Assembly: GCA_036365515.1 (NCBI GenBank)
Contig: CM070875.1
Coordinates: 91,218,128 to 91,282,127 of the forward strand
DNA length: 64,000 nt
From: Torymus aiolomorphi
Taxonomy: Eukaryota > Arthropoda > Insecta > Hymenoptera > Torymidae
Direction: 5' to 3'
Below, piece after piece: positions 1 to 10,084 of this stretch. The position numbers were made by a program, and so were the translations under genes. The notes beneath the pieces were generated by a model. It was not told the origin of the DNA. It made no database searches and saw only the letters and a list, made by a program, of their open reading frames with translations. Numbering within the stretch: the first letter of the stretch is position 1; each line of letters opens with the position of its first letter.

Positions 1-106
1 TATTATTAATAAAGTATACATATTATTATTAATTATATATATTTATATTGTTATTATATTCTTAATAAATTATACATATTATTAATTATTTGTTGTGTTT
101 GTTTAC

Positions 107-143
<37 letters not shown>

Positions 144-152
144 TATCAAACC

Positions 153-194
<42 letters not shown>

Positions 195-246
195 TGGTAA
201 AAGAAATATATATATATATATATATATATACATTTGTTTTAACAGA
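1..246. repeat. AT-rich DNA with (TA)n microsatellites
   Basis: Runs of alternating T and A lie near 107-140, 157-192 and 209-232, separated by short AT-rich spacers; a further run is at 449-470. ORFs crossing these runs encode only Tyr-Ile repeats and are not genes. Confidence 0.9.
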
Positions 247-448
247 TTTATGGAGCCCTTTTATGCACATGAGCATATTTATGGAGCCCGTTTTCTTTTA
301 TGGAGCCCGGGTCCCATAAAATATTTTTCTCGGGCGTTTATGGAGCCCGATCTAGAGTCTATAACCCCAGGGTCCATTATTTCTTTAGTCACTTGCCATA
401 GGGTTCTCTGGGCTGTAGGTACTAATATACAGGGATGGGCTCCATAAA
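247..448. repeat. TTTATGGAGCCC interspersed short repeat
   Basis: The 12-mer TTTATGGAGCCC occurs at 247, 278, 297 and 337, and its reverse complement GGGCTCCATAAA closes the block at 437-448. Two AT microsatellites flank the block. The direct copies with one terminal inverted copy suggest a small decayed element or a degenerate minisatellite. No coding potential is evident. Confidence 0.6.
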
Positions 449-634
449 GTATATATATATATATATATAATTAATAATATGTATAATTTATTAAGAATAT
501 AATAACAATATAAATATATATAATTAATAATAATATGTATACTTTATTAATAATATAACAATATATATAGTTTAATAATATATGAATCGTGAAAATTGCG
601 TGAGGGAGGTTGCAGCAAGCGCTATTGCATACAC

Positions 635-1018
635 ATATGTGTATATTCACGTCCAAAGTCATATGCGTGTTTGTTTACCTTTGTCACATTTTCTCTATCA
701 TTATACGACTCACTTTTAAGATACTTATTATCGCCATATGAAATACTCTCAAGGTCATGAAAGAAGGCGGCTTTTTACACCGGCTAGCTTATCACGGCCT
801 CCAAAATTTTCATATGGTGATAAAATATATGCATTCAATGACTCACTTTTAAGATACTTATTATCATCGCCATATGAAATACTCTCAACGCCATGAAAGA
901 AGGCGGCTTTTTACACCGACTAGCTTATCATGGTCTAGGAATATATTGATATGGTGATAAACCATATGTATCTAAAAATGAATCAGATGATAAAAGAGAC
1001 GAGAGACTTACCGACTGG
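635..1018. repeat. Degenerate direct repeat, copies A and B
   Basis: Two adjacent copies of a ~135-bp unit (about 702-835 and 838-1018) share CGACTCACTTTTAAGATACT, the CATATGAAATACTCTCAA segment and a GGCTAGCTTATCA segment. A third copy is at 1645-1885. Homology extends upstream of copies A and C into a TATTC/CTTTGTC/CTCTATCATT block, so the original unit was larger. Confidence 0.75.
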
Positions 1019-1043
1019 TAATCATTATCTTCACTTGCAATAA

Positions 1044-1121
1044 TTTATTATCGCATAATATCCACATTATACATATGTATGTTCCTACGTTAAATGTTAT
1101 GTGGAATTATGCGATAATAAA
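1044..1121. repeat. Small palindromic MITE-like insertion
   Basis: Inverted arms TTTATTATCGCATAAT and ATTATGCGATAATA flank a short core. Copy C of the surrounding repeat (near 1880) goes directly from GACTGG to AAATTATAG where this copy holds the palindrome, which indicates an insertion of about 100 bp together with its left flank. Confidence 0.55.
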
Positions 1122-1644
1122 ATTATAGCAGCACACGCACATACGCATTCGCTTTGCTGCAACCATTGATCACTAAGATACGTGTAAACTTGACGACGTC
1201 GATGTCCTCGAGCAGAGCTGTAACGAGCGTGCGCGACAACTGCGCAGCAGCCGAGTCCAACTCGAAGGTGGAAGCGAGCATCGATGATACATGTCTTGTA
1301 AGTGTGGCAGCGGGATGCGACTCGAAGGCGAAGATGTGTATCGATGTCAAGTCCCCCCTTGTAACCGTGGTGGCAGGATTTTATGATGCTTTCTTGGCTA
1401 CAGCAAGCGGAAAGATGTCAGCGCGCCGAAACTGCGCGCGACTCGGTCGGAACCGACGGCAACTGCGTCACAGCTCTGAGTGCGATCGTGTCTTCTCGGA
1501 TGCCTCACGGTGAATCCACATTACGTGTCCGGAGCTGTGCGCCGTGCGCTTTGCGCTCTGCTAACGAAACTGCTTACGTGCGGCTCGATAGTGATCACGT
1601 GATCCCAGCATACCCCGCACGCGAGTTCGCGCGGTCGACTGTGT
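1122..1644. repeat. GC-richer degenerate repeat block
   Basis: Repeated motifs of the form CGACTCGAAG...ATCGATGTCAAG...CTTGTA appear here and again at 1,950-2,110, so the block belongs to the same duplicated upstream unit. Two CACGTG E-box-like hexamers lie near 1,596 and 1,663. The short ORFs on both strands carry no recognisable domain. Confidence 0.5.
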
Positions 1645-2290
1645 GGGTATATTGCGTCGCAGGTCACGTGTATACCTTTGTCGCGTTCTCTCTCTATCAT
1701 TCTACGACTCATGTTTACATACTTATTGTCGTCATATAAAATACTCTCAAGGCCATAAAAGGAGGCAGCTTTACATCGGCTAGCTTATCGTGGTCTTGAA
1801 AATATTCATACGGCGATAAACCATATGCAACTAAAATGAATCGGATGATAAAGAGAGAGAGAAAGAGAGACTTACCGACTGGAAATTATAGTAACGGCAC
1901 ACTACACTAACTGCGCAGCAGTGGAGCCCTACACAAAGGCGGACGCGAGCACTGGGGGCGCGACTCGAAGACGACGATGAACATCGTTGTCAAGCCTCTT
2001 GTAGCGGTGTTGGCGGAGCACAACTGGAAGACGGCGTCGAGCCTTTTTATAGCAATCCCGCGGGGTGCGCCTGGAAGATGGTATCGATGTCAAATCTCTC
2101 GTAGCTGAACTGTCGCGGTCAAGAAGCGGCGATCACGAACGTGCGAGCGTGCGGGGAGGTGCTCGCGAACTGATACAATACAACCGCGAGCGCGCGGGTA
2201 ATATTTATAAATTCGCTCGCTGGTCGCAATTCTGCCCCCTCCACGATTCTTCAACCAATGAGGGATCGAGCGGCGGGGCAGCCGCCTCGT
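1645..2290. repeat. Direct repeat copy C and duplicated upstream block
   Basis: Third copy of the 635-1018 unit (CGACTCATG...AAATACTCTCAAGGCC...GGCTAGCTTATCGTGG), followed by another set of CGAAGACG/ATCGATGTCAA motifs. It lies directly upstream of the TATA box of the gene at 2,385, so that gene's 5' region is built from repeats. Confidence 0.65.
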
Positions 2291-2297
2291 GCTCAGG

Positions 2298-2331
2298 CTA
2301 TAAAAACGGAATGTCTCCGTGACATCGGCAC
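2298..2331 (+). promoter_or_regulatory. TATA-box core promoter
   Basis: CTATAAAAAC at 2298-2307 is a canonical TATA element. Transcription would start about 25-30 bp downstream, near 2,330, giving a short leader before the ATG at 2,385. This is inferred from sequence only. Confidence 0.6.
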
Positions 2332-2384
2332 TGTTCGCCAAAGAACTTACTACCAGTAGTATCTACCTAGTAGTATCTACCACG

Positions 2385-2939
2385 ATGAAGAGGATTTTCG
2401 AGGACAACGATGATGACGAGGTAGCTATGTTCATGGCTGCTATGGGTGACAGGGGCTTCGAATATTGGGAGCCTTCAATATCTTCTCAAGTCACGGGAGA
2501 TAATGTGTTACTAACACCACCACCAACAACTTTGCCGTCAATACCACCGCACTCGCCATCACCCCTCATAGTTTATGGGGGGCTCCAACGTCAAGGCTCT
2601 CCCTTAAGAAGAGATTCATGGACGCAAACGGATACACCGCCACTGTCAGTGATATCGTCACTTAAATTCGATCCATGGCTGATGGGCTACGAGTTTGAGA
2701 ATTATAGCTGCGCATCGACAGAGGTGCAACCACCATCGTCACCATCTCCTCGATCATCACCGCTGTATCGAGCTATGAGACCACCACCTCCGGCTTCTCC
2801 AGATGATATACTATTGTATGATGTTAATGAGAAGATGTATTTTGAGGTCCCAGAGGCTGCGATTCGTTCAGGAGAAGTTGAAATGATGGATGGAATCGCC
2901 ATCGTTTTAGATGTCGATGAAGAAGAAGAAGAAGAATAA
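2385..2939 (+). CDS. Acidic, proline/serine-rich protein, 184 aa, unknown
   Basis: Single-exon ORF. I start at ATG 2385 (context CACGATGA), the first in-frame ATG downstream of the TATA box; the frame is open slightly further 5' but only from a GTG. The product begins MKRIFEDNDDDEV, then has a Pro/Ser-rich middle (PPPTTLPSIPPHSPSP, PPSSPSPRSSPLYR, RPPPPASPDD), a WTQTD motif, a more ordered C-terminal stretch (DVNEKMYFEVPEAAIRSG) and ends in a run of Glu. There is no signal peptide, membrane segment or known domain. The net acidic, proline-rich make-up suits a disordered regulatory or activation-type protein, but I do not recognise the family. Poly(A) signals lie at 3,054-3,066. It could be a host gene or cargo of the surrounding repeats. 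Confidence 0.55.
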   Translation: MKRIFEDNDDDEVAMFMAAMGDRGFEYWEPSISSQVTGDNVLLTPPPTTLPSIPPHSPSPLIVYGGLQRQGSPLRRDSWTQTDTPPLSVISSLKFDPWLMGYEFENYSCASTEVQPPSSPSPRSSPLYRAMRPPPPASPDDILLYDVNEKMYFEVPEAAIRSGEVEMMDGIAIVLDVDEEEEEE

Positions 2940-3053
2940 GAAGAGACGCCAAAAACATCGCATACAAGTGTAGTACGAAGAAAATTATTTTAAATTATTT
3001 TATATTTGTCAAGTTCCTTATAATTGTATTTTTTTACTTATTATATTTTTATA

Positions 3054-3084
3054 AATAAAAAATAAATCCGCCCTTTTAAGGGCG
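3054..3084 (+). terminator. Poly(A) signals followed by a short palindrome
   Basis: Overlapping AATAAA hexamers at 3054-3059 and 3061-3066 lie about 115 bp after the stop codon of the 184-aa gene. A perfect palindrome CGCCCTTTTAAGGGCG follows directly at 3069-3084. Confidence 0.5.
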
Positions 3085-3184
3085 AAAAAGTAATTTCAAC
3101 AGGAACAATACTAAAAATTTGTTTATGTGTATAATTTTAAATAATTTGCTATGGGGTCTGAGCCAATAATCCCGTGGAACTAGC

Positions 3185-3400
3185 TACCGAACCATAAGGC
3201 TGCGCGCCGCTGGTCCAGCAAACCGCCGGCGTTCTGAGCCACCCTGCTGGTCCAGCAAGCCGCGGGCGTTCTGAGCCACCGGTCCACGAGGCCGCTGGAT
3301 TTCTTGACCACTGGTCCATGAAACCGGTGGTCTAGAAATCCGCTGGTCTAGGAACCCGGTGGTCCAGAATCCCCATTGGTCCAGATCCCCATAGCTTACC
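3185..3400. repeat. Minisatellite, (C)TGGTCCAGCAA / GCGTTCTGAGCCACC units
   Basis: Two good copies of a ~37-bp unit containing CTGGTCCAGCAA and GCGTTCTGAGCCACC are followed by shorter decayed units built on TGGTCCA/TGGTCTAG with CCGCTGG and CCGGTGG. No coding function is evident. Confidence 0.7.
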
Positions 3401-3575
3401 TACTACATTTTTACATGCATTTTCTGGGTGCGATACAACATCTTGTTTTTATAGAATAGGCAAAAATAAATTAATATATACCATTAACCACGAAAACTTA
3501 TCAGACTTATCAGCAGTATTTTATGACAAAAATGCCAGTTCTGAAAAAATAGCAATGCCTATAAATTAATAATCG

Positions 3576-4115
3576 ATGTACAGCAACAAAGCGGAAAAAA
3601 GATTAATAGACAAGAGCACTAATTTTTCACTGCATGACTTGCGCTACTTGCATTTTTGCAAAGCGAAAACAAAAACTAAATTTGCTTTAGAGACATTGCC
3701 ATCAACGCAGGGATCGGCCAAGCAGCACGCATGTAGAGTTTATTACCAACTTCGGTTACGGTTAGGCAATGACACTTTAATAGCTACTGATTGGAGATGG
3801 CAAATTAAAAATAATTATTTACTACCTGTAGGAACGACCGATCAGCCTATACTTCAAAAATTACTCTCCCAAATTTCATGTAGTTGCTCAGAAAAAGGAT
3901 GTGTAGATGCTTCGTGCAGCTGCAAAAAGCACGGCTTACAGTGCACAAACCTTTGTGCACACTGCCACGTGCTATAATTTACTAATAATAAACCATTATT
4001 AGAATCGGAAGACGATTCGAGCGATGAGAACGATTACGAACTCGACTCGTATGACTGCGAGGATGTAAACAATTTGTTACCACCGAAGCGAAAAAAATTA
4101 ATTAATATTATATAG
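3576..4115 (+). pseudogene. CXC cysteine-motif protein fragment, stop-broken
   Basis: The open part (3576-3977) matches the C-terminal half of an uncharacterised multicopy arthropod protein family that I recognise by motif order: a leucine-rich LRYLHF segment, LPSTQGSAKQHACRVYYQ, a D-WRWQ segment, then a Cys cluster CSCSEKGCVDASCSCKKHG...C..LC..C resembling Tesmin/TSO1 CXC motifs. The cluster probably binds Zn; the function is unknown. The frame meets TAA at 3975-3977 but stays open in the same frame to a TAG at 4113-4115, adding an acidic tail (ESEDDSSDENDYE) and a basic PPKRKK segment. Stops upstream of 3,576 and the missing N-terminal half suggest a decayed copy. Such proteins recur in many copies in arthropod genomes, so a mobile origin is plausible. 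Confidence 0.6.
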
Positions 4116-5295
4116 TTAAGTAACACTGTACATTTTTTGTAATAAATATCATATAGATTAAGTAGAATAGAAAATGTATATTCATTTTCTTATCAACCTA
4201 TTAAAACGTCCAAAAAACTGCCTTTCTATTAATTTTACATCAACTAAAAGTACAGAATCGGTTTAGTTGGGATTAGTGGGGTTGAGTTACCCCGAAATAA
4301 AAAAAAAATGATTAAAATAGTTGCTGAGGAAATCAGAAGCAAAGATCTACACGTTGCGCGCAGCGCGTTCTATTACTATATATATGGTTCCCCTCAGATG
4401 CCGCCCCCCCCCCCCACCACTTCACCACTTTCGTGCGCTCGAGCGTTTTTGGTCAAATCTGACAACTGTTTTCAGGTATACAACAGTACGTTATCAAAAA
4501 TCCAAGATAGACGTTTTGTAGTACAACATTTGAACTTTCAGAATCTTTTTTGATAATTGAAATCGGATCACCCGTAGAGCATACAGCCTCGATCAAAAAT
4601 AGCGTAGTAAAAAATTGAAATCGCGATTACGCAAAAACTAATAATCGCACAGCCCCTGGTTTTCGCACACATAAAGTACATCTTTACATCTTTAAAAATG
4701 GCGGAGATATCCATTTTTGAAAAACACTCATTTTTTCGGGTTTTCACGTTTTTCTCCGTAACTAATCATCCGATCGATTCGATCAACATCTAATTTTGTT
4801 CGTAATTTCATTTACTACAATTTATCTCATTGGACCATCAAGATGGTCCACTAGTTTCGGTTTTATAAGCAAAAAACCAAAAAAAGCGCTTTTTTTGCAT
4901 TAAATTGTTAATAACAAATATAAGGAACAGATTTGGTTATTGTATTTATATACCAGTGATACTGTGGATTATTCTGTGTAGGATAGCGCTTACCGCTTGC
5001 TGATAAGATTTGTGTCACGCTAAAAACCTCTATTGATTGGCCTATCTGCAAATTAACACAGAGGCCGCTTTTTTTATATTTTTCAAGTCAGTTCGTTGCG
5101 TGAAAATATCGCACGATTATCCACTGCATAATTAAAAATTTTTGTTATGAAAAATTTACTTCGATTTTAAAATTTTAAAATTGTAATGGATAAATTAGTT
5201 TGAGGAAGAAGATTTCCAAGGAATTGGCAGCGATTTTCTTGTAGTGGCTCTCGCCGCTTTCACGTTTGCTCGGTCCGCTTCAACGCGTATATAAG
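4116..5295. other. AT-rich DNA, no gene seen
   Basis: Contains a poly-C/poly-A stretch near 4,405, T-rich segments and several short ORFs without recognisable domains. An AATTGTTAATAACAAA motif at about 4,904 recurs near 8,820 and (inverted) in the fold-back element at 29,952-30,500. Nothing else can be assigned. Confidence 0.5.
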
Positions 5296-5299
5296 GCGT

Positions 5300-5738
5300 T
5301 TCACGTCAGCTCTCCAGGCGGATCCTGGCGGAAATAATCCCCAAGTGATTTCGATGTATTTTTTCCTCAGCTTTCCGATGGTGCGATTAGTTTCTCAAAA
5401 ATTTTCAATTCTAAGTATTTCTTGAATAATATCTCAAAAAAATAAAAAAAACCCTATGTAGAAAAAGGCTATATCCATGTAAAATTACCCCCTCTTTCGA
5501 TCTAGCAGGTCAAAAAAAAAAATTAAAAATATAATTTTTGAGATATAACACGTTTTATGTTTTTTGAGGTTAGAATTGAAAAATTTTGAGAAACTAATAG
5601 CACCATCGGAAAGCTGAGGAAAAAATACATCGAAATCACTTGGGGATTATTTTTTTTAGATACATCTTAGCCCTTCAAACATAAGCTGAAAACAGCATGA
5701 TTTCGCGCTCGCGCGCCGCGCCTGGAGAGCTGACGTGA
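5300..5738. mobile_element. Fold-back element with long imperfect inverted arms
   Basis: The left arm (about 5300-5413) and right arm (about 5570-5738) are inverted copies. The inner arms match over ~75 bp, from CCCCAAGTGATTTCGATG to TTTTCAATTCTAA, with essentially one difference; the outer arms share TCACGTCAGCTCTCCAGGCG. The unmatched centre (5415-5569) is A/T-rich. There is no ORF of note, so this is a non-autonomous fold-back or MITE-type element. Confidence 0.8.
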
Positions 5739-5749
5739 AACTTCGTCCT

Positions 5750-6740
5750 TTTTTATAAGTTGCAGGCTCATTGCAAGTAAATGTTCTAGCAACGCGTTGA
5801 CAACGAAAACTGAAAACTACATTAAAAATACTAAAGGGACAATAATCACGTTTTAAAGACGTTGTAGATAGATTGCCATTAAAACGATCTAGCAACGTGC
5901 TTAAAGCGCGCTAACGATCTTCCTAACACGTTTCTGAAACGTGTTATTTGCACGCGTGTTTGCTGAAATTAAGAGCCTACCTTCGCCACACTGCCGCTAC
6001 CGCACAGTTTGCGACTACCGCGGATACTTTGGCAGGCCGAGAGTATATAAGATGTGAAAATTCAACGTTTCAAATGACTCTTTTTACGATGGGTCCGAAT
6101 TACAGGGCTTGGCTTGTTTTTGATACTCCCCTTATATACAGGGGACTTCAAATTTTACGCAATATCTGCGTGAAATAATTTGAATAAGAAATTATAAAAA
6201 AAATGTACCAAGGTTGGTGGTTATCGATGGCGATGCTTTGACGTTCTTAAAATGTTGCGAATAGTGTTCCTAATTCGTTCTTTGAAGCGTTTTGCACGTT
6301 GCGAGCACGTAAAGTGCAACGTTGCTGCCACAACGTTTTAACAACATTTTTACTACGGGTTAACAGCAACATGCTTTAAAGTATTGGAGTTTTCAAAATA
6401 GTTGTGGGAACGTTGTTTATAGGTTGTAGGCTCATTGCAAATAAACGTTCTAGCAACCCGTTAACAACAGAAACTGAAAACTACATTGAAAATACTAAAG
6501 GGACAATAATCACGTTTCAAACACGTTGTAGATAGGTTGCCATTAAAACGATCTAGCAACCTCATCAAAGCGCGCTAACAATCTTCCTAACACGTTTCTG
6601 AAAAGAGTTTTTTGCCATAAAGGCGGACATTTCAATGTTGTCACAACGTTGTTAGCTCGTTTCTGCCACCAATAATTAAACGTTTTATAGTTTTCAAATC
6701 AACGTTTTTGCAACGTTCGCAAAATGTAACGTGCTATCTG
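5750..6740. repeat. Direct ~195-bp repeats in an AACGTT-rich block
   Basis: The segments 5752-5945 and 6418-6610 are direct copies (GCAGGCTCATTGCAA..., CTAAAGGGACAATAATCACG..., CCATTAAAACGATCTAGCAA). The DNA between and after them is rich in CAACGTT/AACGTTG words, ending near 6,740 with CGTGCTATCTGGGC. It is probably one decayed repeat family. No coding region is supported. Confidence 0.7.
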
Positions 6741-6842
6741 GGCTTTTCGCTTTTTTCAATTGACATAATCTTTTATGAGATGTAAGTTAGATATAAGTTC
6801 TTGAAATTATTACTAATTGAAACTACGTAAATTATTAACTCA

Positions 6843-7418
6843 CCCGTATGGAAATAACAAATGTAAGAAAACGTAAGAAATCCTGAGAAACCGTAAGAAA
6901 CCGTATAAAACCGTATAAAACCATTGGTTTTCGCACATTTTTTAACGGTTTTATACACTTTATTACATTTTCTTACATTTTTATACATTTTCTTACAAAT
7001 ATGACTAATTTTGTCAAATTAGTCTGGAAAAACAAATTGTAAAAAAATGTAAGGAAATGTAAAAAAATGTAAGAAAATATATGAAAACGTAAGAAAATGT
7101 ATAAAAATGTAAAATATTACATATTCTTACATTTATATACACTTTTATAAACTTTTACGCAGTTTTGTATATTTTTATACGTTTTCTTACATTTCATTAA
7201 AATTGGTACATATATAAGAAAATTTTCTGGAAAAAATTTTAATATTTTTAATTGTATAAAAATGTGTAAAAATGTATAAAAGTATATATAACCGTATAAA
7301 TGGTTTCCCATAAAATGTCCGAAAACCAATGGTTTTATACGGTTTTATACAGTTTCTTACAGTGTTACAATTTCTTACGGTTTTCTACATGTTCGTACAC
7401 TTCTTTTTTTCATTCGGG
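6843..7418. mobile_element. MITE with CCCG termini, inserted in the tandem repeat
   Basis: Ends CCCGTATGGAAA and (reverse complement) CCCGAATGAAAA, flanked by CA on both sides. Inside are many GTAAGAAA/GTATAAAA words on both strands and an inner inverted pair around ACCATTGGTTTTCG (near 6,930 and 7,325). The uninterrupted repeat at 7,690 shows the pre-insertion site. No coding capacity. Confidence 0.75.
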
Positions 7419-7936
7419 CAGTATTACCCACACATAATCTTGTTAAAAAACATAACCAATTTATGAACTGCAGATAATCACTGAGAATCAAAGCTTTCTT
7501 GATATTCTTGTATAGATAGAACTTTAGACGTCTCACACTCTGGGAAAACCATACATGAGATTAACTGAGCACGATTTTTGTTGAAATTTTCACAATAACA
7601 CATCCTTTCGCTTTTTTCATTTGACATAATCTTTTATGAGATAATAAGTTAGATATAAGTTCTTGAAATTATTATTGATTGAAACTACGTAAATTATTAA
7701 CTCAGCATTACGCACACATAATCTTGTTAAAAACACAACCAGTTTATGAAGTGATAATCACTAAGAATCAAAGCTTTCTTGATATTCTTGTATTGATAAA
7801 ACTTTTGACGTCTCACACCCTGGGGAAACCATACATGAGATTAACTGAGCACTTTTTTTCTTGAAATTTTCACAGTAACACATCCTTTTCGCTTTTTTCA
7901 TTTGACATAATCTTTTATGGGATATATAAGTTAGAC

Positions 7937-8264
7937 TAGCTACTTTTAGCGCGCTTCGCGCGTATCATTTATCTCTTTGTTTTTTTGTTTTTGAGGTTAT
8001 GAACATGATCAAGTTTTATTTTAAAAGTTTGTTTTAAATAGTTTAAATTATACGATAATAACGTAAGTCTCATAAATAAAATCATGAAATTTTTCTTATA
8101 CTATTCAGTTTTAAATATTCAAAGTCAAGAATCCAATCTTCAAAATTCAAACATACTCGATTTTGGCGCTTATTCTATGTAGACCAATCAAATGAGCCAG
8201 CAACAACCAATCAAAACAGTCTTATTGTGATGACAGATTTCCTCCATCACTTTTTTAAGAGAGG
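7937..8264. mobile_element. Dispersed repeat inserted in repeat copy 3
   Basis: It interrupts the repeat between TATAAGTTAGA and TATAAGTTCTTG. It begins with a short GC hairpin (TAGCGCGCTTCGCGCGTA) and ends in TTTCCTCCATCA...TTTTAAGAGAGGA. The same terminal sequence, with neighbouring CCAATC motifs, is found at about 34,060-34,145, so it belongs to a family with at least two copies here. Confidence 0.55.
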
Positions 8265-8589
8265 ATATAAGTTCTTGAAATTATTATTGATTGAAACTAC
8301 GTAAATTATTATTAACTCAGAATTACCTACACATAATCTTGTTAAAAAAACATAACCAATTTATGAACTGCAGATAATCACTGAGAATCAAATCTTTTTT
8401 GATATTCTTGTATAGATAAAACTTTTGACGTCTCACACCCTGGTTAAATCATACATAAGATTAAGGGGATGCTATACTCGATTTTAAAGAACAAAACTAC
8501 TTTATCATAGGAGTATGGCGGTAATGTACAAAAATTTGCCGTTAGGTGGCGTCGCGCACACATTCCGTTATGGCGTGTTTCCGACCGGA

Positions 8590-9078
8590 GTTGACACAGT
8601 AAACAAGCGTTTTTTACATATTTTGAGGCGTAGAATTCAAATTTGGTGGTTTCCAGGCTAAAAAACGGTGAATTTGTCACCAACAATTTTATTTAAAAAA
8701 TTGCTCTTTTTATAAGATGTAAATTTAGAATAAAACTAACATTTCATTTTAAGGAAAAAAAAATACTTTGAAATAATGTATCGTGCTTTGGTAAACACAA
8801 AAACAGTGAATTGCCATATAATTGTTAATAACAAATAAACAGATCATTTAGTCTGATTGGTTTACTGAGACATTATTTCAACGTATTTTTTTTTCTTAAA
8901 ATAGAATGACGTTTTTTTTCTGAATTTAAATTTTATATAAAAAAAGCAAATTTTTTGGACAAAATTATTAGTTCCAAAATAAATGACCATTTCTCAGCTT
9001 AAAGACAAATTCAAATTCTGCGCCTAAAAATACGTAGAAGAACGTTTGGTTACTGAGGCAATTCCAGATGCTTAAACA
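8590..9078. mobile_element. Fold-back element, ~210-bp arms
   Basis: The left arm (8590-8800) and right arm (8860-9078) are inverted copies at moderate identity, for example ACATATTTTGAGGCGTAGAATTC against the reverse complement of the segment around 9,030, and CTTTGAAATAATGT against ACATTATTTCAACG. The centre holds AATTGTTAATAACAAAT. The short ORF on the minus strand of the left arm is not supported as a gene. Confidence 0.65.
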
Positions 9079-9176
9079 GAGCTCCCTCAGCACTGAGACT
9101 AATTGCCTACTAATGTGAAAAGCCGAGCTGAGAATTAATTCCTGTTATTCTTGAAATTTTTTGTACATGATCTACT

Positions 9177-9564
9177 AGGGTAAGTGTGGGTACTACTGCG
9201 GACGTGGGTATTATTGTGTATGTATTACTGCTATAGAATCTTATGGAAAATCGCAGTAATACCAGCGATGTACTTTTTGGGGTTTTGCGCATGCGCCAGC
9301 GCTCTCCCTATGATTTAACATGGCACCGTAATACCAACGCAGTAGTTGCAGCAGCTTCACAGTAATACCAGCAGAGAGATGTTGTTTGTCATTTTATACA
9401 TTTATTTATCAATTTTTGTTCTAAAATTGTACTTTAATCGATAGATATGATACCTAAGTTCAGTTATTAAAAAGAATCAGCATAATTTTTTTGCATGGAG
9501 ACGAAATATATTCGTTTGAAACTAACCTAAAAAAAATACCGCCGTAGTACCCACACTTACCCTT
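9177..9564. mobile_element. 388-bp MITE with AGGGTAAGTGTGGGTAC termini
   Basis: The terminal inverted repeats (left AGGGTAAGTGTGGGTACTAC, right GTAGTACCCACACTTACCCT) are almost perfect over ~24 bp. The interior contains GTAATACCA words. No ORF. The target duplication is unclear. Confidence 0.8.
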
Positions 9565-10045
9565 ATCCTCTTGACTAAAATAATCCTCTTGGTTTATATA
9601 CTTGTCTTAATTAAAAAATTATGAAAAAATCCTCTTGAATAATAAAATCTTCTTGATTGAAAATGTTTTCTTGATTAAAAAGTCCTTTTGATTAAGAATA
9701 TCCTCTTGATCGAAAAAATCCTTTTGATTGATAAAATCCTCTTAAAAAAAATCCTCTTGGTTGTCAAAGTCCTCTTGATTTACAATCCTTTTGATTGATA
9801 AAATCGTCTTGATTGGCAAAGTTCTCTTGATTTACAATTCTCTTAATTGATAAAATCCTTTTGATTGATAAAATCCTCTTGATTGGCAAAGTCCTCTTGA
9901 TTTACAATCCTCTTGATTGGCAAAGTCCTCTTGATTTACAATCCTCTTGATTGGCAGTCCTCTTGATTGACAGCCCTCTTGCTTACAGTCCTCTTGATTG
10001 ACAGTCCTCTTGCTTACAGTCCTCTTGATTGGCAGTCCTCTTGAT
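9560..10045. repeat. Minisatellite, (TCCTCTTGATTGA..)n
   Basis: About 25-30 degenerate copies of a 14-20-bp unit TCCTCTTGATT(G/T)(A/G)... become more regular towards 9,880-10,045, where TCCTCTTGATTGACAG and TCCTCTTGCTTACAG alternate. The array abuts the broken end of the myosin fragment and supplies the QEDCKQ-type repeats of minus-strand ORFs, which are not real proteins. Confidence 0.85.
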
Positions 10046-10084
10046 AACACTAAGTGCACTTGAATATGCAAGCAAAGTGGTCTC

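Larger units (their letters stand above)
6745..8464. repeat. ~285-bp tandem repeat, three copies with insertions
   Basis: Each unit runs CGCTTTTTTCAATTGACATAA ... GAAACTACGTAAATTATTAACTCA ... CACACATAATCTTGTTAAA ... GACGTCTCACACCCTGG ... GATTAACTGAGCAC. Copy 1 begins at 6745 and is split by a 576-bp element; copy 2 runs about 7,610-7,895 and is intact; copy 3 is split near 7,937 and again at TTAA 8461-8464. A fourth copy resumes at 45,780, on the far side of the 37-kb segment. The intact copy provides empty-site sequence for all three insertions. Confidence 0.85.

Noticed and set aside
95..319. ORF of Tyr-Ile repeats
   Set aside because: Translation of a (TA)n microsatellite; same at 46,108-46,426.
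9560..10045. CRISPR-like repeat array
   Set aside because: Units are contiguous and degenerate with no unique spacers, in a eukaryotic genome.
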